From Herbaspirillum rhizosphaerae_A (GTDB taxonomy: Bacteria > Pseudomonadota > Gammaproteobacteria > Burkholderiales > Burkholderiaceae_D), in contig NZ_JAQQFR010000006.1 of assembly GCF_046025915.1 (NCBI RefSeq), positions 266,888 through 330,887 on the forward strand: DNA of 64,000 nucleotides. Direction: 5' to 3'. The stretch's first letter is position 1. Every line of letters starts with the position of its first letter. Of the stretch, positions 17,995 through 28,366 are shown in pieces. The notes below the pieces were generated by a model. That model saw only the letters and a program-made list of their open reading frames with translations. It was not told where the DNA came from and searched no databases. The position numbers and the translations under genes are program-made.

Positions 17995-18056
17995 TTAATT
18001 AGAATTTAAAACTATGATATTGAGAATTAAGTAGTCTTTGTTTGTGTATTAATTAG
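17995..18056. promoter_or_regulatory. AT-rich dadA/lrp control region with paired TTAATTAG sites
   Basis: The 104-base divergent region is strikingly AT-rich. TTAATTAG occurs at 17995-18002 and again at 18049-18056, 54 bases apart, about five helical turns. Paired A/T sites on one helix face suit an octameric Lrp-type regulator. This is position and composition evidence only. Confidence 0.4.
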
Positions 18057-18074
18057 TAAAAACGAGAATAAATC

Positions 18075-18563
18075 ATGAGAACGCAGCAGCTTTCAGTACG
18101 CACTCTGGACAAGCTGGATCGCAAGATCCTGGCGGTCCTGCAAAAGGACGGCCGCATCTCGATGAAAGACCTCGGCGAACAGGTCGGCTTGTCGATCACG
18201 CCGTGCATCGAGCGCGTCAAGCGTATGGAACGCGATGGCGTCATCAGCGGCTATTACGCGCGCATCAATCCGGAGACGCTGGGGGCGACCCTGCTGGTGT
18301 TTGTCGAGATTACGCTGAACCACAAATCGGGCAATATGTTCGAGCAGTTTCGCCGTGAGGTGTTGCGCATTCCTGAAGTGCAGGAATGCCATCTGGTGTC
18401 GGGCGACTTCGACTATCTGATCAAGGCGCGTATCCGCGGCATGGCGGAATACCGCAAGCTGCTCGGCGACATCCTGCTGCAACTGCCGGGAGCGGCGCAG
18501 TCAAAGAGTTATGTCGTGATGGAAGAAATCAAGGAAACCCTGGCCTTGCCGCTGGAAGAGTAA
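18075..18563 (+). CDS. lrp: Lrp-family regulator divergent from dadA
   Basis: A 162-residue leucine-responsive regulatory protein type regulator, the canonical length. The helix-turn-helix lies in residues about 15-60 (MKDLGEQVGLSITPCIERVK). The ligand-binding domain follows with HLVSGDFDYLIKARI and ends with SKSYVVMEEIKETLALPL, very close to E. coli Lrp. It probably activates dadA in response to alanine or leucine. Whether it is also the global Lrp of this organism is unclear. Confidence 0.92.
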   Translation: MRTQQLSVRTLDKLDRKILAVLQKDGRISMKDLGEQVGLSITPCIERVKRMERDGVISGYYARINPETLGATLLVFVEITLNHKSGNMFEQFRREVLRIPEVQECHLVSGDFDYLIKARIRGMAEYRKLLGDILLQLPGAAQSKSYVVMEEIKETLALPLEE

Positions 18564-18618
18564 TTGCCGGCTTGTCGGGACGCTGCAGAGATATCGTCAA
18601 TTCTTGTTTATTAAAAAA

Positions 18619-19071
18619 ATGTCAGATCAGTCAAATCAATCGGAACTGGAAACGCATCTTTTCTTCCTGTGCACGCAAGTCGTGTATCGGCGCAATCACT
18701 TGCTGCAGGATGCCTTGCGGCCGCTGGAAATCCTCCCCACGGAATACCGGATCCTGAGCGCGGTGTTGCGCAAGGGGCCGTTGACGATGCAGGAGCTGGC
18801 GCAATGGACGGCCTACGAACGCACGCGCGTCACCCGCATCCTGCATGCAATGGAGGCGCGAGCATGGATTGAGCGGAGCACGTCGGCGCAGGACAAGCGA
18901 TCGGTGGTCGTGCAGATTACGGAGAGCGGACGCGAGATGTTCTGGCAAGCCAAGGTGATCGTCGATCAGGTCACCGATCTCGCCATGAGCGATAACTCCG
19001 AAGAGGAGATCGCGCAACTGCGGCATGGTCTGACCGTCTTGCGCAAGAAGCTGATGGCGATGGAAAGCTGA
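18619..19071 (+). CDS. MarR-family transcriptional regulator
   Basis: A 150-residue MarR-type winged-helix protein. The core helix-turn-helix is LTMQELAQWTAYERTRVTRI, followed by the wing with DKRSVVVQITESG. The ATG at 18619 is chosen over a TTG five codons earlier. No ribosome site is clear for either. It lies 55 bases after lrp in the same direction and could be co-transcribed. Ligand and target are unknown: no efflux or degradation gene is directly adjacent apart from the dpp operon 670 bases on. Confidence 0.85.
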   Translation: MSDQSNQSELETHLFFLCTQVVYRRNHLLQDALRPLEILPTEYRILSAVLRKGPLTMQELAQWTAYERTRVTRILHAMEARAWIERSTSAQDKRSVVVQITESGREMFWQAKVIVDQVTDLAMSDNSEEEIAQLRHGLTVLRKKLMAMES

Positions 19072-19736
19072 ACTGCTTCTCGTCTGCACGGGGCACGATG
19101 CTGAGTGTCGAGGAGTGCAGCATCTTGTCCTTCGCTGTACTTCTTCTTGTTATGACGTTCCTTCCTTCTCTTCTTTTTCTCTGTAGCGACGCCCTCCGTC
19201 TCCACGATCCGATTCTGTTGCAAAAAATCCACCCAGTGTTTTTGATCGGTTCGCTGAGTCGGACTGCTGCAAAGCGCAATTTCACCCCATGCACCATCTC
19301 GTGACGCGAGAGGATTTTTGTTTTCTCCGTTCACGCTCCCCAGCGGCATTCCGGGTCGCATTCCTGCTGCAATTTTTCGCCGCGACGCATCAATCAGGTG
19401 ACGCCCTTGTTTGGTGATTGAGGTTCTTCGTGCGCCTGTTTTTGGGGCGGTGCAGCATTTGTGTTACTAAATAACAGTGCTTTCTTTTTCTTGTAATGCT
19501 ACATAGGTAATGGGTTTGCAACCTTCTTAGGATGTTTACTGATTGCTGCATTAAACTTCGTGATATAAACTACCAAAAAATTTGAACAAGCAGTTGCAGC
19601 AAAAGAATAAGAAATAAAGCATCAGCAAGCGGCGCAATACGGATGTGGCCTCACCGGGAGTTCTGAGAAAACCGGTAGCCGTCCGATCGCCGTTGCATGG
19701 CCAGGATTTTTAACCCAGCAGGCATGTAGGAGAGGG
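19072..19736. other. Long intergenic region upstream of the dpp operon
   Basis: A 665-base stretch without a convincing gene. A weak hairpin at 19097-19124 (7-bp stem then T-rich) could end the marR transcript. From about 19440 the DNA turns AT-rich and probably carries the dppA promoter. Short open frames here lack ribosome sites and known sequence patterns. Confidence 0.5.
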
Positions 19737-21311
19737 ATGATGACAGTGCGATCTTTTTTACCGTCGTTCAACAAGGGCAGGCGTCTGCTATTTCAATGTG
19801 CGGCAAGTGCGGCGGTGCTGCTGTCGGTGAGTGTATCGCCACTAGCACAGGCCGCTCCGGGCGGCGTCGCTAATCTGGCGATGGTGGCCGAACCGCAAAC
19901 ACTGGATCCGATGGCGTCGACCACCGATCTGGTTGCGACCATCATGCAGCACGTCTATGAGCCGCTCTATACCTTTGACGCCAAGTGGAACATCCAGCCC
20001 ATGCTGGCTGAGAGCCTGCCGAAGGTGAGTGCGGACGGCAAGACCGTCACCATTGAGCTGCGCAAGGGCGTTAAATTCCACAACGGCAAAGAGATGAAGT
20101 CCGACGACGTCGTCGCTTCGCTCAAGCGCTGGATGGATATCGCACCACGCGGCAAGGCGGTATCGAAAGAGATCAAGAGCCTCGACGCCAAAGGTCCTTA
20201 CACCGTCGTGTTGAACATGCAGAATGCCTACGCACCTTTGTTGGCGCACCTGGCGCTGCCGTCCGGTTTTGCTGCGATCATGCCGAAGGAGTCCGCCGTC
20301 AACCCGTTGAAGGACTTCATCGGTACCGGCCCTTACCAGTTCAAGGAACGCAAGCCAGACCAATACGTGTTGCTGACCCGCTTTGACGGCTACAGCGCGC
20401 GCAAGGAAGCGGCCAGCGGTTATGCCGGCAAGCGTGAAGCTTTGCTGTCTGAACTGCGCTTCATCCCTGTGCCGAATCCCAATACCCGTGTTGAAGGCTC
20501 GCTCTCCGGTCAGTATCAGTTCGCCGATCTGCTGCCGGCAGAAGCCTCGCCGCGTCTGGCAGGCAAACCGAATGTCGTGCCGGTGATCACTGCGCCGTTC
20601 GGCTTTCCGTATGTGGTGCTGAACACGGTGCAAGGCCCGCTGCAAAAGCAGGGCGTGCGCCAGGCGATTCAGGCAGCGCTGAACATGAAGGAAATCATGA
20701 CCGCCGGTTTCGGCGATCCGAAGTTCTTCTCGGTGGAGGGTAATCACTTCCCGAAGGGGTCACCGTTCTACTCCATGGACGGTACGGCTTCGTATAACCA
20801 GGCCAATGCAGCCAAAGCCCGCGACCTCGCCGCCAAGGCCGGTTACAAGGGCGAACCGGTCAAGATCCTGACCAGCAAGCAGTATGAATTTCACTACCGC
20901 ATGGCATTGGTGATGGGCGAAGAGCTGAAGCTGGCAGGCTTCAAGGTCGACATGCAAGTGGTCGACTGGGCGACGCTGATCCAGCGCCGCAATGACCCGG
21001 CGCTGTGGGATATCTACATGACCCATTCGGCTTTCCTGCCCGAGCCTACACTGTCGCCACCGCAACTGAGCGACGGCGCACCGGGAGGCTGGAAGAGCGC
21101 CGGCAAGGACGTCTCGGTCACCGTGTTCTCGCACGAGATGGATCCGGCGCATCGCGGTGCGTTGTGGGGCAAGGTGCAAAGCGTGGTGTACGACGAAGTG
21201 CCGTATATCCGCCTGGGCAGCTTCAACAGCCTGACCGCGAAATCGTCCAAGCTGCAAGGTTACACACCGATGCCTTGGCCATATTTCTGGAACACCAAGC
21301 TGGCTGATTGA
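19737..21311 (+). CDS. Peptide/dipeptide ABC transporter, substrate-binding protein (family 5)
   Basis: A 524-residue periplasmic binding protein of the DppA/OppA family. A signal peptide (residues 1-40, ending in LAQAAP) precedes the conserved MVAEPQTLDPMASTTDLV and the family block LRKGVKFHNGKEMKSDDVVA. The length is typical. It is the first gene of an operon with two permeases and two ATPases, although an 81-bp repeat lies between it and the first permease. The ligand could be di/oligopeptides, glutathione or another cationic solute; the sequence does not decide. Confidence 0.92.
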   Translation: MMTVRSFLPSFNKGRRLLFQCAASAAVLLSVSVSPLAQAAPGGVANLAMVAEPQTLDPMASTTDLVATIMQHVYEPLYTFDAKWNIQPMLAESLPKVSADGKTVTIELRKGVKFHNGKEMKSDDVVASLKRWMDIAPRGKAVSKEIKSLDAKGPYTVVLNMQNAYAPLLAHLALPSGFAAIMPKESAVNPLKDFIGTGPYQFKERKPDQYVLLTRFDGYSARKEAASGYAGKREALLSELRFIPVPNPNTRVEGSLSGQYQFADLLPAEASPRLAGKPNVVPVITAPFGFPYVVLNTVQGPLQKQGVRQAIQAALNMKEIMTAGFGDPKFFSVEGNHFPKGSPFYSMDGTASYNQANAAKARDLAAKAGYKGEPVKILTSKQYEFHYRMALVMGEELKLAGFKVDMQVVDWATLIQRRNDPALWDIYMTHSAFLPEPTLSPPQLSDGAPGGWKSAGKDVSVTVFSHEMDPAHRGALWGKVQSVVYDEVPYIRLGSFNSLTAKSSKLQGYTPMPWPYFWNTKLAD

Positions 21312-21635
21312 TTAATTAACTGATCAATCAACTTCCCGGCGCATTGCTTAACAATGCGCTGGTAAAGGACATCTCTCTGAACGCATTTTCATTCATCGCT
21401 GTCGTCCCAGCGAAGGCTGGGACCCAGTGTCTTGAAAACGGTCGATAAGACGCTGGGTCCTGACTTTCGTCAGGACGACAAGAATAGGGGAGATGTTGTA
21501 TCAGATCTCGTGCCTTCACCCGGCGATGTCGTTACAGTGATATTCCAGATCGACTTGCTGCAATTTGAATTCAAACGTTTTCATTTTTGATGAAGCTGGT
21601 TGGCTGGCAACTTTTTTCTAACTGATTCCACGTCT
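21312..21635. other. Gap between dppA- and dppB-type genes
   Basis: 324 bases separate the binding protein from the permease. Most of the structure is the 81-bp dispersed repeat at 21400-21480. The remainder leads to the permease start with an AT-rich 60 bases and no obvious gene. A secondary promoter for dppBCDF may lie here. Confidence 0.45.
21400..21480 (+). repeat. 81-bp dispersed palindromic repeat, copy 1
   Basis: The element starts TGTCGTCCCAGCG and ends GTCAGGACGACA. It holds two hairpins (arms around GTCCCAGC and GTCCTGAC) joined by a spacer, with inverted 8-base ends. Copy 2 at 25516-25596 matches in inverse orientation at 76 of 81 positions by my count. Such intergenic units are widespread in betaproteobacteria and, read in reverse, give spurious peptides containing WVPAFAGTT. 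Confidence 0.85.
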
Positions 21636-22577
21636 ATGCTCCGTTATCTTTCAGGACGTTTCACCGGCATGGTGATCGTCATGCTGATCGTCGCCGTGCT
21701 GGTGTTTTTCATCACGCGTCTGGCGCCGGGCGATCCGGCTGCGATCATGCTGGGCGACCAGGCCACTGTGGCCGACATCGCCAAACTGCGCGCCCAATAC
21801 GGCCTCGACAAGCCGATGCTGGTGCAATTCGGCTTCTGGCTCAAGGAGCTGGCGCAGGGCAATCTCGGTCAGTCCATTTTCTTACAGATGCCGGTGACCG
21901 AAGCGCTGGCTTCGCGTGCCGAGCCGACTTTCTTTCTGACGATTTTTGCGGTGGCGCTGGCCTGTCTGATCGGCATTCCCTGCGGCATCGTTTCCGCTGT
22001 GTGGCGCGGGCGCGTGGTGGATCAGGTATTCACCGGTATCGCGATGCTGGGTGCCAGTATCCCGAGCTTCTGGTTTGGCCTGATTCTGATGCAGCTCTTT
22101 GCGGTCAAGATGGGCTGGTTTCCGGTGGCGGGTTATGGCGATCCAGGTGCGCCGCTGTGGGATCGTCTGCATCACTTGCTGCTGCCGGCGGTGGTGCTGG
22201 GCGTGCTTAACTCCGCGTTGATCATCCGCTTCACGCGCGCTTCCATGCTCGACGTGCTGTCCGATGACTACGTCCGTACCGCACGCGCCAAAGGGTTGAA
22301 CGAGCGCCGCGTGATTTTGCGTCACGCCTTGCGCAATGCCTTGATTCCGGTGGTGACCGTGATTGGTCTGACGGCAGCGCTGATGATTGGCGGCGCGGTG
22401 GTGACCGAGACGGTGTTCGGCTTGCCGGGCGTCGGCAATCTGGTGGTGTCGGCAGTGCAGCGGCGCGATTATCCGGTGATTCAGGGTGCCTTGCTGGCGA
22501 TTGCCGTGATCTATGTGCTGATCAATCTGGCGATCGATTTGCTCTACACGCTGATCGATCCGCGCGTCCGGTATTGA
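21636..22577 (+). CDS. Dipeptide-type ABC transporter permease (DppB)
   Basis: A 313-residue permease with six predicted membrane segments. It carries the DppB N-terminal pattern FFITRLAPGDPAAIMLGDQA and the EAA loop with DYVRTARAKGLNERRVILRH that contacts the ATPase. The start is the ATG at 21636; an in-frame TTG 12 codons earlier adds nothing conserved. Partner of the DppC-type gene immediately downstream. Confidence 0.93.
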   Translation: MLRYLSGRFTGMVIVMLIVAVLVFFITRLAPGDPAAIMLGDQATVADIAKLRAQYGLDKPMLVQFGFWLKELAQGNLGQSIFLQMPVTEALASRAEPTFFLTIFAVALACLIGIPCGIVSAVWRGRVVDQVFTGIAMLGASIPSFWFGLILMQLFAVKMGWFPVAGYGDPGAPLWDRLHHLLLPAVVLGVLNSALIIRFTRASMLDVLSDDYVRTARAKGLNERRVILRHALRNALIPVVTVIGLTAALMIGGAVVTETVFGLPGVGNLVVSAVQRRDYPVIQGALLAIAVIYVLINLAIDLLYTLIDPRVRY

Positions 22578-22609
22578 TCCGGCTCTTGAACAGAATCACA
22601 GGATTTCCC

Positions 22610-23443
22610 ATGTTTGCTTTTCTTTCCAAATTCATGCGGCGCAAGCTGGTCATGTTCGGCGTCATCAGCCTGGTGCTGCTGGCCGTGCTGGCTGTCGTGG
22701 TGCCGTTGACTTCTCCTTACGATTCCTCCGCGCTGGACATCATGGCGCGGCTGCAACCGCCGTCGGCGTCGCATTGGTTCGGCACCGATGAATTCGGCCG
22801 TGACATTTTCACGCGCGTGCTGACCGGCGGCCGTTATTCGTTGACCATCGGCGCGCTGGTGGTGGTGATCTCGTTGGTGGCCGGTGTGCTGATGGGTTTG
22901 TGCGCCGGTTTCTTCAAGCGCATGGATGCACCCATCATGCGTGTGGTGGACGCCATGATGTCGTTCCCCGACATCTTGCTGGCGATTGCGCTGGTGGCGA
23001 TTCTCGGCTCGTCCCTGATCAATGTGGTGCTGGCGCTGGCGATTGTCTATACGCCCCGTGTAGCGCGTATCGTACGGGCCTCGACGCTGGTGGTGCGCGA
23101 GCTGTTGTTTGTGGAAGCGGCGCGTGCGCTCGGCGTGTCGACGGTGCGCATTGTGTTCTTCCACGTGCTGGGCAATATCCTGTCGCCGATTCTGGTGCAG
23201 GGTACTTTTATTTTCGCCTACGCGATTCTGGCGGAAGCAGGCTTGTCTTTCCTCGGCGTCGGTGTGCCGCCTGAGCTGCCGACCTGGGGCACGATGATTT
23301 CTTCCGGGCAGGCCTATGCCGAGCAGGCGATCTGGCTGGTGGTGTTCCCCGGTATCGCCATCGTGCTGTCGGCCTTGTCGCTGCAGATGGTCGGCGACGG
23401 CCTGCGCGACATGCTCGATCCGCGCCTGCGCAAGAGCCTCTAA
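22610..23443 (+). CDS. Dipeptide-type ABC transporter permease (DppC)
   Basis: A 277-residue permease, second half of the peptide channel. It shows HWFGTDEFGRDIFTRVLTGG at the N-terminal side and VEAARALGVSTVRIVFFHVL as the ATPase-contact loop. The ATG at 22610 has an AGGA site a few bases upstream; an earlier in-frame TTG overlaps the dppB stop and is less likely. It follows dppB by 32 bases. Confidence 0.93.
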   Translation: MFAFLSKFMRRKLVMFGVISLVLLAVLAVVVPLTSPYDSSALDIMARLQPPSASHWFGTDEFGRDIFTRVLTGGRYSLTIGALVVVISLVAGVLMGLCAGFFKRMDAPIMRVVDAMMSFPDILLAIALVAILGSSLINVVLALAIVYTPRVARIVRASTLVVRELLFVEAARALGVSTVRIVFFHVLGNILSPILVQGTFIFAYAILAEAGLSFLGVGVPPELPTWGTMISSGQAYAEQAIWLVVFPGIAIVLSALSLQMVGDGLRDMLDPRLRKSL

Positions 23444-23469
23444 TTCCTCCAGCAAAGAGAGTACAGATC

Positions 23470-24494
23470 ATGCAAGAACAGAGAGTCCAACAAGGGACGC
23501 CGCTGCTGGAAGTCGATAACCTGCAGACACATTTTTTCACTGAGCAAGGCACCGTAAAGTCGGTTGACGGCGTGAGCTTCACCGTCAACGCCGGTGAGAC
23601 GCTGGCGGTAGTCGGCGAGTCGGGTTCCGGCAAGTCGGTGACCAGTTTATCTATCATGGGTTTGATCCCGGCCGATGCCGGCCGTGTGGTTGGCGGCAGC
23701 ATCCGCTTCAAGCGCCGCGATGGCGAAACGGTCGACCTGACGCGCCTGCCGCAACGCAGCCTGCGCCAGTTGCGCGGCAATGAAATCGCGATGGTGTTTC
23801 AGGAGCCGATGACCAGTCTGAATCCGGTCTTCACGCTAGGCGACCAGATTGCTGAAAGTGTGCGCCTGCATCTGGGCAAGAGCCACAAAGACGCGATGAT
23901 CCATGCGCAGCGCATGCTGGAGCTGGTCGAGATTCCCGCTGCCGCACGCCGCTTGTACGAGTATCCGCATCAGTTGTCGGGCGGCATGCGCCAACGCGTG
24001 ATGATCGCCCTGGCCTTGTCGTGCAATCCATCGCTGCTGATTGCCGATGAGCCGACCACGGCACTGGACGTGACGATTCAGGCGCAGATTCTGGCGCTGC
24101 TGCAAAAACTGCAGCGCGAAACCGGCACCGGCATTTTGTTCATCACCCACAACCTCGGCGTGGTGGCAGAGATCGCCGACCGCGTCGCCGTGATGTACGC
24201 CGGTCGCATGGTGGAGCAGGGCAGCGTGCCGCAGATTTTTGACAACCCGCAGCATCCTTACACAGCCGGTCTGCTCAATTGCCTGCCGGGGCGCAGCAAG
24301 AATCACGCGGTCGCCGGTGAGCGTCCTCGTCTGGCGGCGATTCCCGGTCAGGTTGCCAGTCCGCTGGCGCCACCGCCGGGCTGCGCTTTTGAACCGCGTT
24401 GCAGCCATGCCTCGGATGCCTGCCGTGTCGCCATGCCATCGCTGACGCTGGGTAATGACGGTCACAATGTCCGCTGTATTTTGAGGAAGTCGGC

Positions 24495-24498
<4 letters not shown>
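23470..24498 (+). CDS. Dipeptide-type ABC transporter ATPase (DppD)
   Basis: A 342-residue ABC ATPase with Walker A GESGSGKS, signature LSGGMRQR and Walker B LLIADEPTTALDV. A C-terminal oligopeptide-transporter domain carries the Cys cluster (CAFEPRCSHASDAC). These C-terminal Cys residues bind a 4Fe-4S cluster in some DppD proteins. It overlaps the next ATPase gene by four bases. Confidence 0.94.
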
Positions 24499-25493
<995 letters not shown>

Positions 25494-25515
25494 GGATGGC
25501 TTGCTGCACTTTACC

Positions 25516-25596
25516 TGTCGTCCTGACGAAAGTCAGGATCCAGCGTCGTATCGACCGTATTCACGACACTGGGTCCCAGCGTTCGCTGGGACGACA
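25516..25596 (-). repeat. 81-bp dispersed palindromic repeat, copy 2 (inverted)
   Basis: The reverse complement of this segment matches copy 1 (21400-21480) over its full 81 bases with five differences by my count. The two copies face each other across dppBCDF, about 4.0 kb apart. Confidence 0.85.
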
Positions 25597-25718
25597 GGGC
25601 GTTTAAAGATGCAATATTTCTCCGCTGTACTCCTTTTTTAGCTGCTTGACTGTGTACGCCACGACTACCGGCAGCAGGTAGACTCCCTATCATCTGAAAT
25701 TGTATTGGTGGAGCAAAA

Positions 25719-28055
25719 ATGGCGAAGGCAGGCAAGGCAAAGATCGAGACCTATAACAACCCCGCAGGCGGTTGGGGCGCGCTCAAGTACGTGGCGCTGA
25801 ATCTGGTCAAGGAGCACGTGGCTGACGGCAAGGGCTTGCGTACGCTGCTGTCGCAAAACCAGCCGGATGGCTTCGACTGCCCCGGCTGCGCCTGGCCGGA
25901 CCGCGAGCATACCTCCACCTTTGAATTCTGCGAAAACGGCGTCAAGGCGGTGGCGGCGGAAGCCACCAAGAAGCGCGTGACCAACGATTTCTTCGCGCAA
26001 CACACTGTTGCCGAGTTGATGGAGCAGTCTGATTACGAGCTGGAAGATCATGGCCGCCTGACTGCACCGATGGTCTACGACGCCGTCAGCGACAAATACG
26101 TGCCGATCGCCTGGGATCAGGCTTTCGATCTGATCGGCCGCCATCTCAATGCGCTGCCTGACCCGAACATGGCTGACTTCTACGTCTCCGGCCGCGCCAG
26201 CAACGAAGCCGCCTTCCTGTTCCAGTTGTTTGTCCGCCAATACGGCACCAACAATTTCCCGGACTGTTCCAACATGTGCCACGAGCCGACCAGCGTCGGC
26301 CTGCCGGTTACCGTCGGCGTGGGCAAGGGCACCGTGTTGCTGGATGACTTCGACCTGTGCGACACCTTGTTGCTGTTCGGTCAAAATCCGGCCACGAACC
26401 ACCCGCGCATGATGGGTGAGTTGCGTGAGGCCTCTAAGCGCGGCGTTGCCATTGTCGCCATCAACCCGCTCAAGGAGCGTGGTCTGGAGCGTTTCGCAGA
26501 TCCGCAAAGCAAAATCGAGATGCTGACCATGGGCAGTACCCAGATCAGCTCGATGTTCATTCACCCGACGCTGGGCGGCGATCTGGCGCTGATCAAGGGC
26601 GTCATCAAGCGCACTATCGAACTGGACGACGAAGCCTTGCTGAAGGGTACCGAGCGCGTTCTCGATGTGAAATTCATCGAAGAACATACCTCCGGTTTTG
26701 ACGCTTTTGCCGCAGATGCGCGCGCTGAAAGCTGGACTGACATCATCGGCGAGTCGGGCGTGTCGCGCGAAAATATCGAAAAGCTGGCGCAAGTCTACGT
26801 CAAGGGCAAAGCCGTCATCGCCACCTGGGGCATGGGCCTGACGCAGCACAAGCATGCGGTCGGCACGATTCAGTTGCTGTCCAATATGATGATGCTGCGC
26901 GGTAATATCGGCCGTCCGGGCGCTGGCCTGTGCCCGGTGCGCGGCCACTCCAACGTGCAGGGTGACCGTACGGTCGGCATCGATGAAAAGCCGACTGACG
27001 CTTTCCTTGATCGTCTGGAACAGGTATTCGAATTCAAGGCACCGCGTCACCACGGCAATGACACCGTCGGCTCCGTGATGGCGATGCTGGAAGGCCGTAC
27101 CAAGGTATTCATCGGCCTGGGAGGCAACTTTGCCATGGCCACACCGGATACGCCGCGCACGTTTGACGCCATGCGTTCGTGCAACCTGACTGTCCACATC
27201 ACGACCAAGCTCAACCGCAGCCATCTGGTACACGGCAAGGACGCGCTGATCCTGCCGACGCTGGGCCGTACCGAGATCGACATGCAAGCCAGCGGCGCGC
27301 AAGGCGTGACGGTGGAAGATTCGATGAGCATGGTGCACGTTTCCTATGGCATCAACAAACCGGCATCGGAAAACTGCATGTCGGAAACCGCCATCGTCGC
27401 GCACATTGCCGAAGCCACAATGAAGCATCGCAACAACGGCAAGAGGATCGACTGGCTCTGGTACGCCGAAGACTATTCGCGCATCCGCAACGCCATCGAA
27501 AAGGTCTACGACTCCTTCAAGGATTACAACCAGCGCATCGCCAACCCGGGCGGCTTCCATCTGGGCGTCGCCTCGCGTGAGCGCGTCTGGAAGACCAGCA
27601 CCGGCAAGGCCAATTTCGTGGTCAACGCGATTCCGCTGGATACGCCTATCCATCGTGCACGCAAGATGTACGGCGAGAAGCTGATGACGCTCATGACCAC
27701 GCGTTCGCACGATCAGTACAACACCACCATCTACGGCATGGATGACCGTTATCGCGGCGTGTTCGGCCAGCGTCGCGTGATTTTCATCAACAAGCAGGAT
27801 CTGGATGTGCTGGGTCTGAAGGACGGCGAATGGGTTGACGTTGTCAGCGTCTGGGATGACGGCATCGAACGCCGTGCCGACGGTTTCCTGCTGGTGGAAT
27901 ATGACATCCCGCGTGGTTGCATCGGCAGCTACTATCCCGAGACCAACCCGCTGGTGCCGCTGGAAAGCTTTGCCGATCAGGCACGCACGCCAACGTCGAA
28001 ATCGATTCCTGTGCTGCTGCATCGCGCTGCTGTACAGCACGCGAAGGCTGCTTAA
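25719..28055 (+). CDS. FdhF/YdeP-family molybdopterin oxidoreductase
   Basis: A 778-residue molybdopterin-dependent oxidoreductase of the YdeP/FdhF-like branch (annotated as formate dehydrogenase alpha-like; YdeP is linked to acid resistance in E. coli). The N-terminus has Cys54, Cys57 and Cys71 (FDCPGCAWPD), a reduced cluster motif typical of this branch rather than the full four-Cys motif of true formate dehydrogenases. NFPDCSNMCHEPTS holds the position where catalytic Cys/Sec sits in relatives (Cys187). The C-terminal molybdopterin-binding domain has TTRSHDQYNTTIYG. No signal peptide, so cytoplasmic. Its substrate is unknown. The only partner encoded nearby is a tiny winged-helix protein. 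Confidence 0.9.
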   Translation: MAKAGKAKIETYNNPAGGWGALKYVALNLVKEHVADGKGLRTLLSQNQPDGFDCPGCAWPDREHTSTFEFCENGVKAVAAEATKKRVTNDFFAQHTVAELMEQSDYELEDHGRLTAPMVYDAVSDKYVPIAWDQAFDLIGRHLNALPDPNMADFYVSGRASNEAAFLFQLFVRQYGTNNFPDCSNMCHEPTSVGLPVTVGVGKGTVLLDDFDLCDTLLLFGQNPATNHPRMMGELREASKRGVAIVAINPLKERGLERFADPQSKIEMLTMGSTQISSMFIHPTLGGDLALIKGVIKRTIELDDEALLKGTERVLDVKFIEEHTSGFDAFAADARAESWTDIIGESGVSRENIEKLAQVYVKGKAVIATWGMGLTQHKHAVGTIQLLSNMMMLRGNIGRPGAGLCPVRGHSNVQGDRTVGIDEKPTDAFLDRLEQVFEFKAPRHHGNDTVGSVMAMLEGRTKVFIGLGGNFAMATPDTPRTFDAMRSCNLTVHITTKLNRSHLVHGKDALILPTLGRTEIDMQASGAQGVTVEDSMSMVHVSYGINKPASENCMSETAIVAHIAEATMKHRNNGKRIDWLWYAEDYSRIRNAIEKVYDSFKDYNQRIANPGGFHLGVASRERVWKTSTGKANFVVNAIPLDTPIHRARKMYGEKLMTLMTTRSHDQYNTTIYGMDDRYRGVFGQRRVIFINKQDLDVLGLKDGEWVDVVSVWDDGIERRADGFLLVEYDIPRGCIGSYYPETNPLVPLESFADQARTPTSKSIPVLLHRAAVQHAKAA

Positions 28056-28077
28056 GAGCGTAACCGAGGGCATCTGC

Positions 28078-28338
28078 ATGGACGACGCACAAGATTCGTT
28101 GCAGGATCTGCTTCCCCCGGAACTGGTCCGCATCCTGGATGCGCTGTACCAGGAGTATCAGCGCAGTCAGGCGCCGCTGTCGCTGGCGCGTCTGTCCAAG
28201 CGCACCGAACTGCGCATGAGTACTTTAAGACGGTTTTTGACGGCGCTGGAAGAGGCGGGGATTGCCATCGTCGTGGTCAACGACGACGGTACTGGCAACG
28301 CGATCCTGACGGTGGCCGGGCTCAAGCTGCATGGCTGA
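28078..28338 (+). CDS. Small winged-helix-like protein following the molybdoenzyme
   Basis: An 86-residue protein starting at ATG 28078, 22 bases after the molybdoenzyme gene. The predicted fold is three helices plus a beta wing. LSLARLSKRTELRMSTLRRF resembles a helix-turn-helix and IAIVVVNDDGTGNAILTV a wing. It could be a dedicated regulator or an accessory factor of the oxidoreductase. I do not recognise a named family with confidence. A longer frame reading into it from 27835 is out of frame within the molybdoenzyme gene. Confidence 0.7.
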   Translation: MDDAQDSLQDLLPPELVRILDALYQEYQRSQAPLSLARLSKRTELRMSTLRRFLTALEEAGIAIVVVNDDGTGNAILTVAGLKLHG

Positions 28339-28366
28339 ACTGAGCTGAGAAGTTTCAGCTCAGTTC
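28337..28366. terminator. Hairpin spanning the stop codons of two convergent genes
   Basis: A perfect 12-bp stem (28337-28348 with 28355-28366, 6-base loop) includes both the TGA of the small winged-helix gene and the stop of the MocR-type gene on the other strand. It has no strong T tract on either side. It probably serves as a shared 3' end or blocks read-through between convergent transcripts. Confidence 0.6.

Noticed and set aside
21328..21519. Small minus-strand frame containing the peptide WVPAFAGTT
   Set aside because: This peptide is the translation of the dispersed 81-bp repeat and appears spuriously in many genomes.
25665..28133. Very long open frame on the minus strand opposite the molybdoenzyme gene
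   Set aside because: It is the antisense of a GC-biased coding gene. Its translation is rich in Arg, His and Gln with no family pattern, while the plus strand carries a clear enzyme.
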